A DNA stretch of 64,000 nt from Gelatoporia subvermispora B (lineage: Eukaryota > Basidiomycota > Agaricomycetes > Polyporales > Gelatoporiaceae): positions 671,678-735,677 of the forward strand of contig KB445801.1 of NCBI GenBank assembly GCA_000320605.2, in the 5' to 3' direction. The notes under the pieces were generated by a model. The model did no database searches. It saw nothing but the letters and a program-made list of their open reading frames with translations, and was not told where the DNA came from. Positions 24,901-33,784 of this stretch are shown here, piece by piece; positions within the stretch are counted from its first letter, which is position 1; every line of letters starts with the position of its first letter. The translations under genes and the position numbers were made by a program.

Positions 24901-27159
24901 AAGGGCATGCTCGTGTGTCGTTTGGTTGAAACGTTCGGCAACACCATTTTGCTGAGGTGTATGAGGTGCCGACATTTCTTGTGAGATGCCGCGCTCGTTG
25001 AAGAACTTCTTGAGGTCCTTCCCGATGAATTCGCCTCCACCGTCGCTTCGAATATACTTCACCTTGTTGCTGGTGAGAGACTCGATGCGGTTAACGAGTG
25101 TGATAATCTCGTCCGTGGCGTCGCTCTTGTTCTTGAGGTATGCCTTCCAGCCCTTGCGCGAGTGATCATCGACCATGGCGAGGGTATAGCGTAGACCGGT
25201 GACGGAGGAGTCAAACGGGCCTTGCAAATCGATGTGGAGTCGCTCGCCAGGTTTCTTAGCACGTTGCGTGGCGTGTGTGGGGAACGGAGCCTTGTGATGC
25301 TTGCCCTTGGCACAGCCGTTGCACGGGCCGGAGTCACCTACAAGGTGGGAACTGATTCCGGTAACTATTTGGTTCTTCGCCATGTGGCGGAGAGTTCGCT
25401 CGCTAACGTGACCGAGACGTCGGTGCCATAGATCGACACGATTGAGGTCAGAAGAATGGGCAGTGAAAGCAAGGTGGGGTGGACAGGACAGTGGGCGCGG
25501 AGCCGTCGCGCAGTCGAGCTCGTAAAGGCTATTACGAAGCCTGCCTTTGATCACAACTTCTCCAGACGGGTTGATGATCTTCACGCGGCCCTTGGACTTG
25601 GTGATCGTAAGACCTCGCTTGTCCATACGACTCTCCGAGACGAGATTGTCGCGCGCGTTCGGGCAGTACGAGACATCACGTAAGGTAATGACTCGGTCTT
25701 GACGGCTTGTGACGTAGCAAACGAGGTTAATGTCACCACGTCCGAGAACCTCGAGTTGAGGTCCGCCGTCAAGAATGCCGCCAATCGAACTGCGAGATGG
25801 AGTGAATGTCATGAAGGCTGCGCGGTCGTTACAGATATGTGTCGTAGCGCCACTGTCGAGGATCCAGGCATAGCGGGATGCTGAGTGCGGAGCGGCCATA
25901 TAGGATGAGTGTTCCGAGTCCGTCGTGTCGGCTTTGGTAGACGTCGACTCAACAGCCTCGTTCGCGCGATTCTTCGGCTTCGAGAACTTGCTCTTCTCGT
26001 CCTTCTTATCCTGGTCCTTGTTGTCTTTACTGTCCTTATCGCCCTTCTTCTTCTTCGTACGACGTCCACGTCGGGAGCCCTGCTCGTGGGAACCACCCCC
26101 TTTCCGGGTGCAGTTCTGTGCCCAATGACCTTTCTCGCCGCAATTCGAGCAGAATGATTCGCTCGTGCGAGGCGTGCTCGAGAATGACTTGCCCTTGTTG
26201 ATGTGCTTGGCTTGGTAAGCTGCCATAGCTGCCGACTGCTGGTTGGCCCGAACACCGTGCTCGTCAAGGATACGGCGGGAAACCTCCTCAGAGGTGTAGC
26301 GATCGGGGAGTCCCGAGAACACATAGTTCCAGGACGGGGGCATTGAGATCCGCAAGAAGCATGCGAACAGCTCGTCGGGTATATCGCGCTGCATAAGCAC
26401 GAGATCGCGGCGGAATCCCTTCATCTTCGAGAGATGGGTCATGACGTCATCGCCGTCGACATACTTCGTCGAGACGATGTTGGTGATCGTGAGCGTCCAG
26501 TCGGTCGCTGTCTGCCCGCAGTATAAGCGCTGTGCCTCGCGCCAGATCTCGACGGCCGTATCCAGGTGGCTGACCTGGTTGATAACCTCTTCGGTCATGT
26601 TGGCGGTCAAGATCGCGCGTACGAGTGCGTTAGCGCGGCGCCATCCCGGGTATGTCTCATCAAGCGTGTGGGGCCGGTCGAGTTCGCCAGTGCAGTACTC
26701 GAAAAGATCGACGGTTTCGAGCGTCGATTTCATCTGGATCATCCAGGGCACGTAATTCGTGCTAGCGAGCTTGTGAGGGAGCCGATACAACGAATGGTAT
26801 TTCGTCGCATCGATTGACTGGCTGTTGTATGTCCAATGAGCTGCGTCGGTGTAGTCGTCGTACTGGCCGTAATCAGCGCGGCCTGCGTGTGAGCCAAAGC
26901 CTCCCGTGCGGTACGCTGTATTAGCATAGCGCGTTCTCGGTGAGAACGTTGCCGGTCGGAGAGATGGTCCCGCACGGCCTGGAGGCGGAGGCGGAGCCGG
27001 TTGGCTATCAACGCCTGCGACGCCTTCGGCGTTCGGGTTCTGCGATCCGTAGGCATCTGGCGGGGGCTGGTCGACATCATAGTCGGGCTGCTGAGTGACA
27101 TTGGGATCGTGCGGGAGCGGGTTGTTGCCGACAGGTGGCATGCGAGCGATGGGAGCCAT
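21967..27159 (-). CDS. Copia-1 Gag-Pol polyprotein (interrupted by assembly gap)
   Basis: A single frame carries domains in Copia order. After a Pro-rich N terminus come a UBN2-type Gag (KLASTNYVPWMIQMKSTLE), a zinc knuckle CSNCGEKGHWAQNC, a protease (WILDSGATTHICND), a GAG pre-integrase (LWHRRLGHVSERTL...CNGCAKGKH), an integrase (HIDLQGPF...DDHSRKGW...SDGGGEF...QQNGVAERFN), a reverse transcriptase (AQDDVTGAFLHSEL...LYRLKQAARLW) and RNase H (GYSDSDWA...SSTEGEYMAL...KHIDVHHHFV). The start MAPIARMPP at 27159 lies about 100 bp inside the 5' LTR. The reverse transcriptase active-site box reads HVDN instead of xVDD (codon 22942-22944), losing the second catalytic Asp. Apart from the gap the frame is open. 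Confidence 0.93.
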   Translation of the reverse strand: MAPIARMPPVGNNPLPHDPNVTQQPDYDVDQPPPDAYGSQNPNAEGVAGVDSQPAPPPPPGRAGPSLRPATFSPRTRYANTAYRTGGFGSHAGRADYGQYDDYTDAAHWTYNSQSIDATKYHSLYRLPHKLASTNYVPWMIQMKSTLETVDLFEYCTGELDRPHTLDETYPGWRRANALVRAILTANMTEEVINQVSHLDTAVEIWREAQRLYCGQTATDWTLTITNIVSTKYVDGDDVMTHLSKMKGFRRDLVLMQRDIPDELFACFLRISMPPSWNYVFSGLPDRYTSEEVSRRILDEHGVRANQQSAAMAAYQAKHINKGKSFSSTPRTSESFCSNCGEKGHWAQNCTRKGGGSHEQGSRRGRRTKKKKGDKDSKDNKDQDKKDEKSKFSKPKNRANEAVESTSTKADTTDSEHSSYMAAPHSASRYAWILDSGATTHICNDRAAFMTFTPSRSSIGGILDGGPQLEVLGRGDINLVCYVTSRQDRVITLRDVSYCPNARDNLVSESRMDKRGLTITKSKGRVKIINPSGEVVIKGRLRNSLYELDCATAPRPLSCPPHLAFTAHSSDLNRVDLWHRRLGHVSERTLRHMAKNQIVTGISSHLVGDSGPCNGCAKGKHHKAPFPTHATQRAKKPGERLHIDLQGPFDSSVTGLRYTLAMVDDHSRKGWKAYLKNKSDATDEIITLVNRIESLTSNKVKYIRSDGGGEFIGKDLKKFFNERGISQEMSAPHTPQQNGVAERFNQTTHEHALAMLHDAGLRSCFWPEAHEYASFIRNRCSTHALSKCTPNEAFYGSKPDVSTLRIFGSKCHIRVPDQGRGKLDPHSLDGIFMGFKPGSKSYKLSSEDDFSDVAPSEGVSHNSTLSDSREPHMTRDEPVKTPDVPEILSEPPEPSIPPIPSPTLSRTEPEQVPSPTPPPPRCSERISRPTWKKQATDILKARDQQAKAQRKAAKKAESQPDLEPVTTTKEGEVAALAYMAAEGPYTPASFHEAIRSRYADEWWTAMXXXXXXXXXXXXXXXXXXXXXXXXXXXXXXXXXXXXXXXXXXXXXXXXXXXXXXXXXXXXXXXXXXXXXXXXXXXXXXXXXXXXXXXXXXXXXXXXXXXXXXXXXXXXXXXXXXXXXXXXXXXXXXXXXXXXXXXXXXXXXXXXXXXXXXXXXXXXXXXXXXXXXXXXXXXXXXXXXXXXXXXXXXXXXXXXXXXXXXXXXXXXXXXXXXXXXXXXXXXXXXXXXXXXXXXXXXXXXXXXXXXXXXXXXXXXXXXXXXXXXXXXXXXXXXXXXXXXXXXXXXXXXXXSPTVRLDALRAILHLAAACGWYRAQDDVTGAFLHSELDHEIYMRQPVGFTDGTDRVVQLLRSLYRLKQAARLWNRHMTAQLKSVGFRQLFTDNAVYIRDTELGTTITGIHVDNALTFSSSRKELAAARHDLHSLFEMKEEDPNWIMGFELFDDRKQGTISISHEKYIISILRRFKMEDCTPEVIPMRPSYVLTKDDGPKNAQEADDMKRRPYRELLGALTWISVISRPDISFAVNNLAQFNADPGPKHWRAAKRILQYLAGTRNYRLVLGGDDADTHTFDTLAGYSDSDWARNIDDRRSVSGYVFKIGKATVAWSSKKQTTVAASSTEGEYMALSFAAKQGLWMRRLLTEMGCPHERAPTTIRGDNQGSIDLTKDARHHARTKHIDVHHHFVRERVSDGTFVVEHQPSRQLVADILTKPLERENFERLRDSLGLVPA
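23283..24140. other. Assembly gap, 858 N
   Basis: It falls between the end of the integrase C-terminal region (SRYADEWWTAM) and the reverse transcriptase (SPTVRLDALRAIL). By comparison with the second Copia element here, only about 65 codons should be missing. Confidence 0.99.
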
Positions 27160-27253
27160 CGTGAGGTCGTTAAGGGCGTGAGCGAGCGAGTGTTGACGAT
27201 CGTAATAGGAGCGAGCGACAGGTCCGAGAGCGCGTTACGCGTTGCGCCTCTCG

Positions 27254-27265
27254 GGGCTCATAACC
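27254..27265 (-). other. Copia-1 primer-binding site (initiator tRNA-Met half molecule)
   Basis: The coding strand reads GGTTATGAGCCC directly after the 5' LTR. This is complementary to the anticodon stem-loop of initiator tRNA-Met (GGGCUCAUAACC), not to the tRNA 3' end. It is the internal priming mode known from Drosophila copia. Confidence 0.75.
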
Positions 27266-27573
27266 TGTTGAACGCTAAGGTGCGGACGCGAAGCGTCCCG
27301 TCAGTCCGAGCGTAGTGCGTCGAGGACTGTAATATCTACCTAAGGTGCGGACGCGAAGCGTCCTACAATATCGTAAGTAATCAGAATGTACGGTAGGTAG
27401 ATTATGTGCTTACCCGTCAGTCCGAGCGTAGTGCGTCGAGGACTGAGGGGAAAGCGTAGCTACGTGGCGTTGAATATGGACGCGCGTGAGATTATGTAAG
27501 CATGGTAGAATGTATTGTACGAATATAGTAATGGCTATGCTACGAGTGAACGGCTTACTGAAATGCTTCAACA
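27266..27573 (-). repeat. Copia-1 5' LTR (right copy)
   Basis: 308 bp, apparently identical to 21652-21959, with the same internal hairpin pairs. Confidence 0.95.
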
Positions 27574-27578
27574 CGCCA
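27574..27578. repeat. Copia-1 target-site duplication, right (CGCCA)
   Basis: Exact match to 21647-21651. Confidence 0.9.
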
Positions 27579-27661
27579 ATGTCCCCAGCGATCCAGAACC
27601 GTGTGATTAGCTGGAAAGCACGATGGTTGACAGAGCGAATGGACAACGCACGGAGGAACAC

Positions 27662-28336
27662 GAAGGGCGTTCATGATAACCGCACGATCAACAACCTAGG
27701 GTTCGAGTATAGAGACCGCTCCGAGACACCCCGTTTCTACTTTACTAAAGCGTTGCGTCTATCGAGCCCGCCTCAACGAGGGACAGCAGATACGTGTGGA
27801 GGGTAGAGACTTGCCCACCACTAATGATACCTTCTAGCACAGGAGAGATTATAAGAACTTGAATGGGGGAAAGGTGGTGATTTGAGTGATGCTCTAGCAA
27901 GGCATACCCGAGCTGTTGCTCATGCATTGACATGACTTGAAACTATTTGACCCAGAATCAAAGATCGAGTTACTTCATCCATAGCCATGAGAACAGTTAC
28001 AGTGCAAGTCGGGATTAAAGTCTCGTTACGCATCATACACTGTACACGTATGTAGTGCGATCCAGCAGGCGCTGGCTGGACCAGGCTGGTCGAGATAAAA
28101 ATAGTCGTTGGACGTGTCGCGTTGCGGCTGCACGTGACCATCAGCCGGAGAGCAGACTCGATTGTCACGGCCCAGCGGTCGAGGCTGTCTATACGAAAAA
28201 AAACCTTTGGCATTCGTGACCTCGGTATCTTCAGGTCTAGGCCCACCAGAAGGCTCGCTATTTTACACTATTATCAGTTGGAGAAGCTTTCTTGTTGGAT
28301 TATTCGAGCCTCAGGCCCCTGGTGTCTGTCACGACG
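27662..28336. other. Spacer between the broken host gene and copy B
   Basis: It should contain the 5' end of the DUF6532-like gene (-) and the promoter of copy B (+). A minus-strand frame at 27745-27933 (MSMHEQQLGYALLEHHSNHH) could be a first exon of the host gene, but I could not join it in phase. Just upstream of the copy B start, TCTTGTTGGATTATTCGAGC resembles the matching region of copy C. Confidence 0.4.
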
Positions 28337-31233
28337 ATGCCAGACAAATGTCTACGCTGGAAAACTTGCCATCAGTCTGCACATCACAAGATCGGCATAC
28401 TGCTCGCTGTGAAAAAATTGGTCGACCAACAGCTCTCGCTGGTTTCAGAAAAGGCACTACTCCCGGATGCGCGCTGACCTCAATGGCAGCATACTGACTT
28501 GTCAAACTCTGCCAGACCACTGCGTGAGCAGATGAAGGAGCGACTTCTCAACGACTTCCCTGCGATGCGCTCGGGTACACACTGGGAACTGCTCATTGAG
28601 CCTGAATGGCTACCTCTCTGTGTCTTTGATGCGACAGTCTCTAGCAATGAGCTGGCCAAACCAGGTTCTGAGGACCTTCGGATTTGCAATGTCATCTGGC
28701 AATGTGATGGGGGGCCTCTGGGCTTGTCTTTCTACAATAATTACCAGAATCTCAAAGGCGTCATGAAGTATTTGGCTGCTGAACCTCGAAAATCACGCCT
28801 ACTTGACTGTTCGAATAGCCTCAACTTCGGCTTGGCAAGTCAGTACCTCGTGGAGTTAGGACAAAGGACGTACCCAACAGGCTTTGGGAAGTCTCTATCA
28901 CAAGCACAGGTCTCAGTGCGCGCTGGAAACCACATTGGAAATCTTGAAAAAAAGTATGATAGCTGGGAATTGAACATTATGGACTTCTCTACCATGACAT
29001 ATGACGTGTTCAAGCGTAAACATGGTTGGTGGGCCGGATCCGAAAGGCCGGTCTCCATGGCTTAACTGTACTATCTTATTAGAAGCGTCACACGGCACCG
29101 CTCCACCGGCTACTTCGGAGTGGGAGAACCTCATGCGAATGAAGTTTGAGACTTGCAAAAAAAGTCGCTCGACAGCCCACTTGGAAGCACAGCTACTGAC
29201 AGGTCAACGTTGGAAGGTCCCCCTGGACGACTTTGTTATCACTGTCATCGATATTCCTCCCAAACTGACTCCGCAAGAAATCTTCTCTGGTATCTTCGGG
29301 ATGATACCTCCATCACGCTCCTGGACGATTCGGGTCCTCCCGCCCTCGACTCCGCTGGTCCAATTCTATTTGCCCAACCGCGAAGCTGGTCACGATCTTC
29401 AACCACAGTTCTTCCATCAAGACCGACTTGTTCGCTGGGGCCCGGGAATATGCCACGTGGAAATCAATTACATGGCTCGACTGGACTTCTCGAAAGACGG
29501 GGCTGTCCTCACAAAAGGAGAGTTGTATGAGGAATACCAAAGGACGTTGTCCGATGCAGTCAACCAAGGCTTCATAAGATGCTCTGAGCTCGCAGTAGAA
29601 CTTGTCATGGATATACTCACTGACGACAGAAGACGAGGCAACACCATATACCATTTTCTGAGGCTGGTCGATTCGAAGATCAAAGAGCAAGCCTTGAAGG
29701 CGTTTGATGCGACATGGAGACGCCTCAACCCTTCTATTCAAACTAGTCGTTTTATTCGTTTGCATACGGCCCGGGTAGCTCTGCATACACTGAAGAGGAG
29801 GAGATCATACGCGCGCTCGGCCATACCCCTATCCGCGTCCCTCCACATGTCCGGAAATTCCTGATACAATCAACCACGTTCCCAGAGATCACAGACTATG
29901 CTAATGGGCTGCTCCTCGGTGCACCCTTGGTCAGCGAGGCAGCGAGCGTTGCCGGCTACGACCGGTTCCAACGAGCCGTACTTGCGATGACCTCAGGACT
30001 GAGGGAGAAAGATATTTCGATGCGTCGGCACACACCCCAAGATGCCAAAGTTGTTTGGTCTCTATTCGGACGCTGCCAGATGGTGGCAATCCTAGAACCC
30101 GAGCCTTGTGCCAAGCACACGGGGCAGCAATGCATATGTTGGGTTGTGATGTACGTGTACCTGGCTGCAAAGGAGTACCCTTGTGGGCAGCGGGTGTTTG
30201 GGAAGATGGATCGTCCTTGGGTGGAGAAGCTGGCTTCGCATAGTGCTTGTATGGACTGCGTGGAAGTCGATCTTAAGTTGCGCGAGGTCGCTGATGCTCG
30301 GGATGACGACGTCGTAGAAGGTGAGCACTGGGTTGCTTCGCACGTTGTATTGTCTTGACTCTTTTGCCAGGTCATGTATGCTTACGGCGTCGAATGGTGG
30401 TTGGCGACGACAAACTCACCAAGGAAGCTGATCACGCTCATATATCGTCACAACCTCCTCTCACACAGAGTACCCCATCCTCTCAGCGGATCAGCAACGC
30501 GCCTATGCCGTCGTCTTCATCTCATAGCGCACCCATGCCACGCCCATCTGCACCGGCTCCGGGAACATCTCTAGCTGGGAATATTCGGACTGCTGGGGCA
30601 GGTTCTGCATCAAGCAATGAGTTGTGTCTTACGAAGTTGACGGATGTGACTGCTCCAACCCGCTCCGAACGCAGCATTGAACCGTATAAGGACAGTCCAG
30701 ACGAGATGTCGATAGACGAACTGCTGGAGTATTGCAACGGGCTAATCAAGCGGAGGAGTATCAAAGACCGGACGCAGGTCTCGGCCGAGCTTTCTGCTCT
30801 TCGCGCGAAGGAGACTCGGCTCGGCTCGGAGCTTGCTCAGCAGCGCCGCACGGAAGAGCAACTACGAGCTACGGTTGATCAACGGAAGGACAAATCCGCT
30901 GCGCATGAAGCCCAGATCCAAGCCAAGAACAGCCAACTGCAAGAAAAAGACACGCGAATATCCGTACTGGAGGCCTCGTTGCGCGATAATGACTCGCGTG
31001 TTGAAGAGCTTGAAGGGACACTGCGCATACGGAACACTCGCATTGATGAGATAGAGGCGAGACTCAAGCGGTTAGAGGGTCAATTGCAGGAGAAGGAACA
31101 GGTGGCAAGAGTAAAACGCCTACTAGATGGGACACCCCCAAACTTGAACAAGGAAGGTAACCCGAAGGAGAGCCTGCCAGAAGATACTGGATCGCCGCGC
31201 AAACGATTGCGTGCGGATACTGACACACGATAG
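28337..31233 (+). pseudogene. Uncharacterised coiled-coil family, copy B (pseudogene)
   Basis: Same architecture and intron positions as copies A and C. It starts MPDKCLRWKT and is closest to copy C (MPDTCLRWET). Two defects are visible against copy C. One is an in-frame TGA at 28475-28477, in place of the PNARPLW region. The other is a 4 bp loss near 29745 after NPSIQTS, shifting the frame until SFYSFAYG in another frame. Beyond that the cluster EPEPCAKH...CICW...ACMDC, the intron, GHVCLRR, the Ser/Pro linker, the coiled coil and the tail PRKRLRADTDT are all still present. The first intron donor is GTTGGT. The remaining sequence is well preserved, so inactivation looks recent. It converges on the TAF8-like gene. 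Confidence 0.8.
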
Positions 31234-31775
31234 CGAGTAGTCAGCCTGATGATCGCACTTATGCAGCTGCTCGGAGGTTCCTCTGAGGTTAGAAGCTCTG
31301 GATACGGCGGTACGTGAAATGCGACATATTTAGAAGAGGTAGTTTTAGTTGTAGTACTATGAAGTTCATCCGAGCGAGAGGCACTAGCGAAGTCTTGCGG
31401 AGAGCTGTCTCACCAGAAGACCTATGCTGAAATCCTTCAGTTCGGGGAGCAATATTGCAAAGTTGCAAGTACTTTCGCTATCCGCGAATCGGTTGTCTGA
31501 ATGCACGTGGTGATTATTCAGTCATCTCGACGTCGCGTGAGTTCTACGTTCCGAAGTTCGCGGAGGGGCGAGACTCCGATGGCCTTTTCGCTCTCTCAGA
31601 TGCATTAGATGTATGTAGATGGATCCCGCACCCGCAGTTACATCCATGATCGAAAGCACATAGCATAACTCGGACTCGATAGCAAAACATTCGTGTACAC
31701 TCCGACAAACCGACAGTCCTGCGCACCCACCATTCTCGACTCTACGTCTCGCCCTCCCCCCGTCCCGTCTGACAT
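31234..31775. other. Convergent spacer containing a duplicated segment
   Basis: 3' flanks of copy B (+) and the TAF8-like gene (-). The part from about 31585 is repeated near 45768-45968. Confidence 0.6.
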
Positions 31776-31800
31776 TTATCCGATCCTGCTTTCGCTCCGC
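31585..31800 (-). repeat. Segmental duplication, unit 1 (TAF8-like 3' end and flank)
   Basis: The reverse complement of this stretch aligns with 45768-45968 (+). Shared words include GGTGGGTGCGCAGGACTGTC and CACGAATGTTTTGCTATCGA. It covers the last codons and stop of the TAF8-like gene. Confidence 0.8.
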
Positions 31801-33587
31801 GCCTGCCCTGGCATCGAGCTTGGTCCCTGCTGGATGCTGCCCACCCGATTGCGCCGCGGAACCGCCAACGGCTCGTTGAAATGCTTTTGCTCGTAATTCC
31901 ACGTCGCAAACATCCGTGCATCCGGTAATGGTTTCGACTGCTCGCCGTTCACCGCGCCATTCGTGCCGCCGTCCTTCCCTTTTGCTGCAGGGGCCTGTGG
32001 CGCTGGTGCGGGTGTCGCGCTCGAGTTCCACGGAGCACTGACACCTGGGCCATATACGAGCTTCTGCGCACCTCGTTGCAGGACGGGAGGGTGTATAAGT
32101 CGCGTCGTCCGCCCATATACCGAGCCCTGAATGCATCATATAAGCCCTCAGGTGCAGGCGCATTGCAAGAGATAAGTCACTCACCGGGAGCACATTCCGC
32201 GCCAGTTGCGGAAGCCGCGACGTCTGTTGGCTAACGAGCGGCGTGATGCGCTCGCACGAGACGACAGGCTTCGGCGGCGCATTGGGCAGACCAGATTTCT
32301 TCTCTGCCGCGGCATCCTTCTCCTTCGCGTCCGGCGGTGTCAGCGGCGTCTTACCCGTCGGCTGAGGGTACGACGGGCCCACGGGCGCGACGCGCGGTGG
32401 GTTCGACGTAGAGATCGAGAACAGGCTGGGTGCAGGGTCCCACCGCGGGCGCGCCTCAGCCTCGTGGAGGAATGCGAGGGCAACACGGTACCGTGAAGGA
32501 TTCACCGACGTCACTGTCGGCGGTGGCGGGTGTGTTAGGACGTGGTGGTATGCGCCGAGCAACGCTGGTTGTGTCTGTGGCAGAGGGAGCTTCTGGGAGA
32601 CTACCCCGGGATTAGCAGGGGGTGCGGGAGGGAGATGCCAGGTTGGTGCGTTGGCGAGGACGGAAAGGTCGTATGGGACGGCTGTGAGGTAATCTGAGGA
32701 TGTGCCGGATGCGAGCGGCGGAGGGGGAGATGCCCCGCGCTCAAGTTTGACAGGGTTTGGTTGTTGCGTGGGAGCGGGCTGAGCTGTCTCATGCAGCGGG
32801 GGCGAGGGCAGCGAGTCTGCTGCCGCCTCTGATGGGAATGGTGGCAAGAAATCGGGTATATGCTCTGGAGGCTGCCAGTTCGCCGTTCGTGCTCTCTTCC
32901 TAGGCGGAGTGGACGGTTCAGAGATAGGAGAAAGAGGTCGTGGCGGGGACGCTGGTGGTGTCAGTGGACTCTTCGCTCTTGTTGGTCGCTCACGTGTGGC
33001 ATCCACGTCCATCGCGACAGTCGAGGAGACAGTCTCCTGTGTCCCCATCTCAGCATCTATCTCAGCTTCTGCATCGGCGTCGGCATCTGCGTCCTCCTCC
33101 TCGCTTGCCTCTTCGTCGTCTTCTGACAGGGCGGGCGTGGGCACGCGCCCATATACAAGCGGAATCGCATCATCGCGGTCTTCCCGCAACCCAACAGCAA
33201 GCGACGCTGGAGACGTACAAGGATATGAACACACACAGCGCACAGAGCATGACCCGACTGACCCTTGAACTCGTTCAGGTCCTGCATCCGGCTCGCGGTG
33301 TGGACCGCATACCGTGCCATGTCCCGGCCCTCCACCGCACAATAATCGCTCAACTCTTGAACACCAACACCCAGCTCGTCCAGTGCAGCTACCGCGTCGC
33401 GCGCATTTAAGCGCAGACGTCCCGCATGTTCAGCGTACTTTGCGCAGGTGGCCGAGAGGAGAGCCAGATAGCGTGCGAGGAGGTCGGTCAGCGTCTGAGT
33501 CGCAAGGGAAGAGGACCGCGAGAAGTTGTGGGCATGGAGGGTCTCTATTGTCACAGTCTCAAGGATTTTCCTGGCGCCACTGTCCAT
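31776..33587 (-). CDS. TAF8-like TFIID subunit (bromodomain-associated histone fold)
   Basis: Predicted nuclear protein of the general transcription factor TFIID. Exon 1 (33587 to about 33270) encodes a BTP histone fold: ATQTLTDLLARYLALL, AKYAEHAGRLRLNARD, ELGVGVQELSDYC. Exon 2 joins in phase (NEF-KASLAVGLRED) and carries an acidic Glu/Asp/Ala run, then a Pro-rich region with PEHIPDFLPPFPSE. The last is similar to the conserved TAF8 motif in which an aromatic/Pro segment follows the histone fold. The final exon ends WNYEQKHFNEPLAVPRR...SESRIG. A TAF3 or Spt7-type BTP protein is the alternative; the PDFLPPFP motif favours TAF8. It shares a 197 bp promoter region with the HMCES-like gene. Its last codons are duplicated near 45.77 kb. 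Confidence 0.75.
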
Positions 33588-33784
33588 GGGGGGCAGGTCG
33601 CCGCTGTTGCTGGCGGCGAGGACGTGGTGGTTGTTGATGATCTGGAGCGGAGGCGGCGCCTGAATATTTCGAACCCAGCAAGTTACTTTCTGTTACTTTA
33701 CCTCCGCACGACTTACTCCGCACTGCCACAGGCCACACTGCTCGGGCCAGTACTTGGTATGCAAATCCCCCGAGGGCAGCAATC
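33588..33784. promoter_or_regulatory. Shared head-to-head promoter region (TAF8-like / HMCES-like)
   Basis: 197 bp between divergent start codons. No TATA box is evident. Confidence 0.5.

Larger units (their letters stand above)
21652..27573 (-). mobile_element. Ty1/Copia LTR retrotransposon (Copia-1), young
   Basis: A 5.9 kb element on the minus strand. The LTRs are 308 bp each, begin TGTTGAACG, end CTTCAACA and look identical by eye. It has a 5 bp target duplication, a primer-binding site, a polypurine tract and one long gag-pol frame. Identical LTRs mean very recent insertion. A run of Ns at 23283-24140 hides the start of the reverse transcriptase. Confidence 0.97.
15427..27661 (-). pseudogene. 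DUF6532-like host gene split by two transposons
   Basis: Exon pieces on the minus strand belong together by splice phase. The 5' piece (27661-27574) reads FWIAGDIG up to the Copia insertion and resumes at 21651-21612 (DRAQHGNLFIREE) before a GTATGT donor. The next exon (about 21550-21425) opens in phase with YFLHYHLTKSEDFRGFVN. Exons near 21075-20935 are followed by an intron that now contains the hAT element. The 3' exons (about 16560-15427) read RIKRVEFEPRERN, LTKATIRWQTHLGEVALGA, SGYFRHELVLRTFVVHIE, RPIGALILSLLA and VERALSFWRTGEL. The pattern of the last four resembles the DUF6532 domain common in Agaricomycetes. The function is unknown. The exon insertion should abolish the product. The exons between 21425 and 21075 are not fully resolved, so two adjacent genes cannot be excluded. 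Confidence 0.65.
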
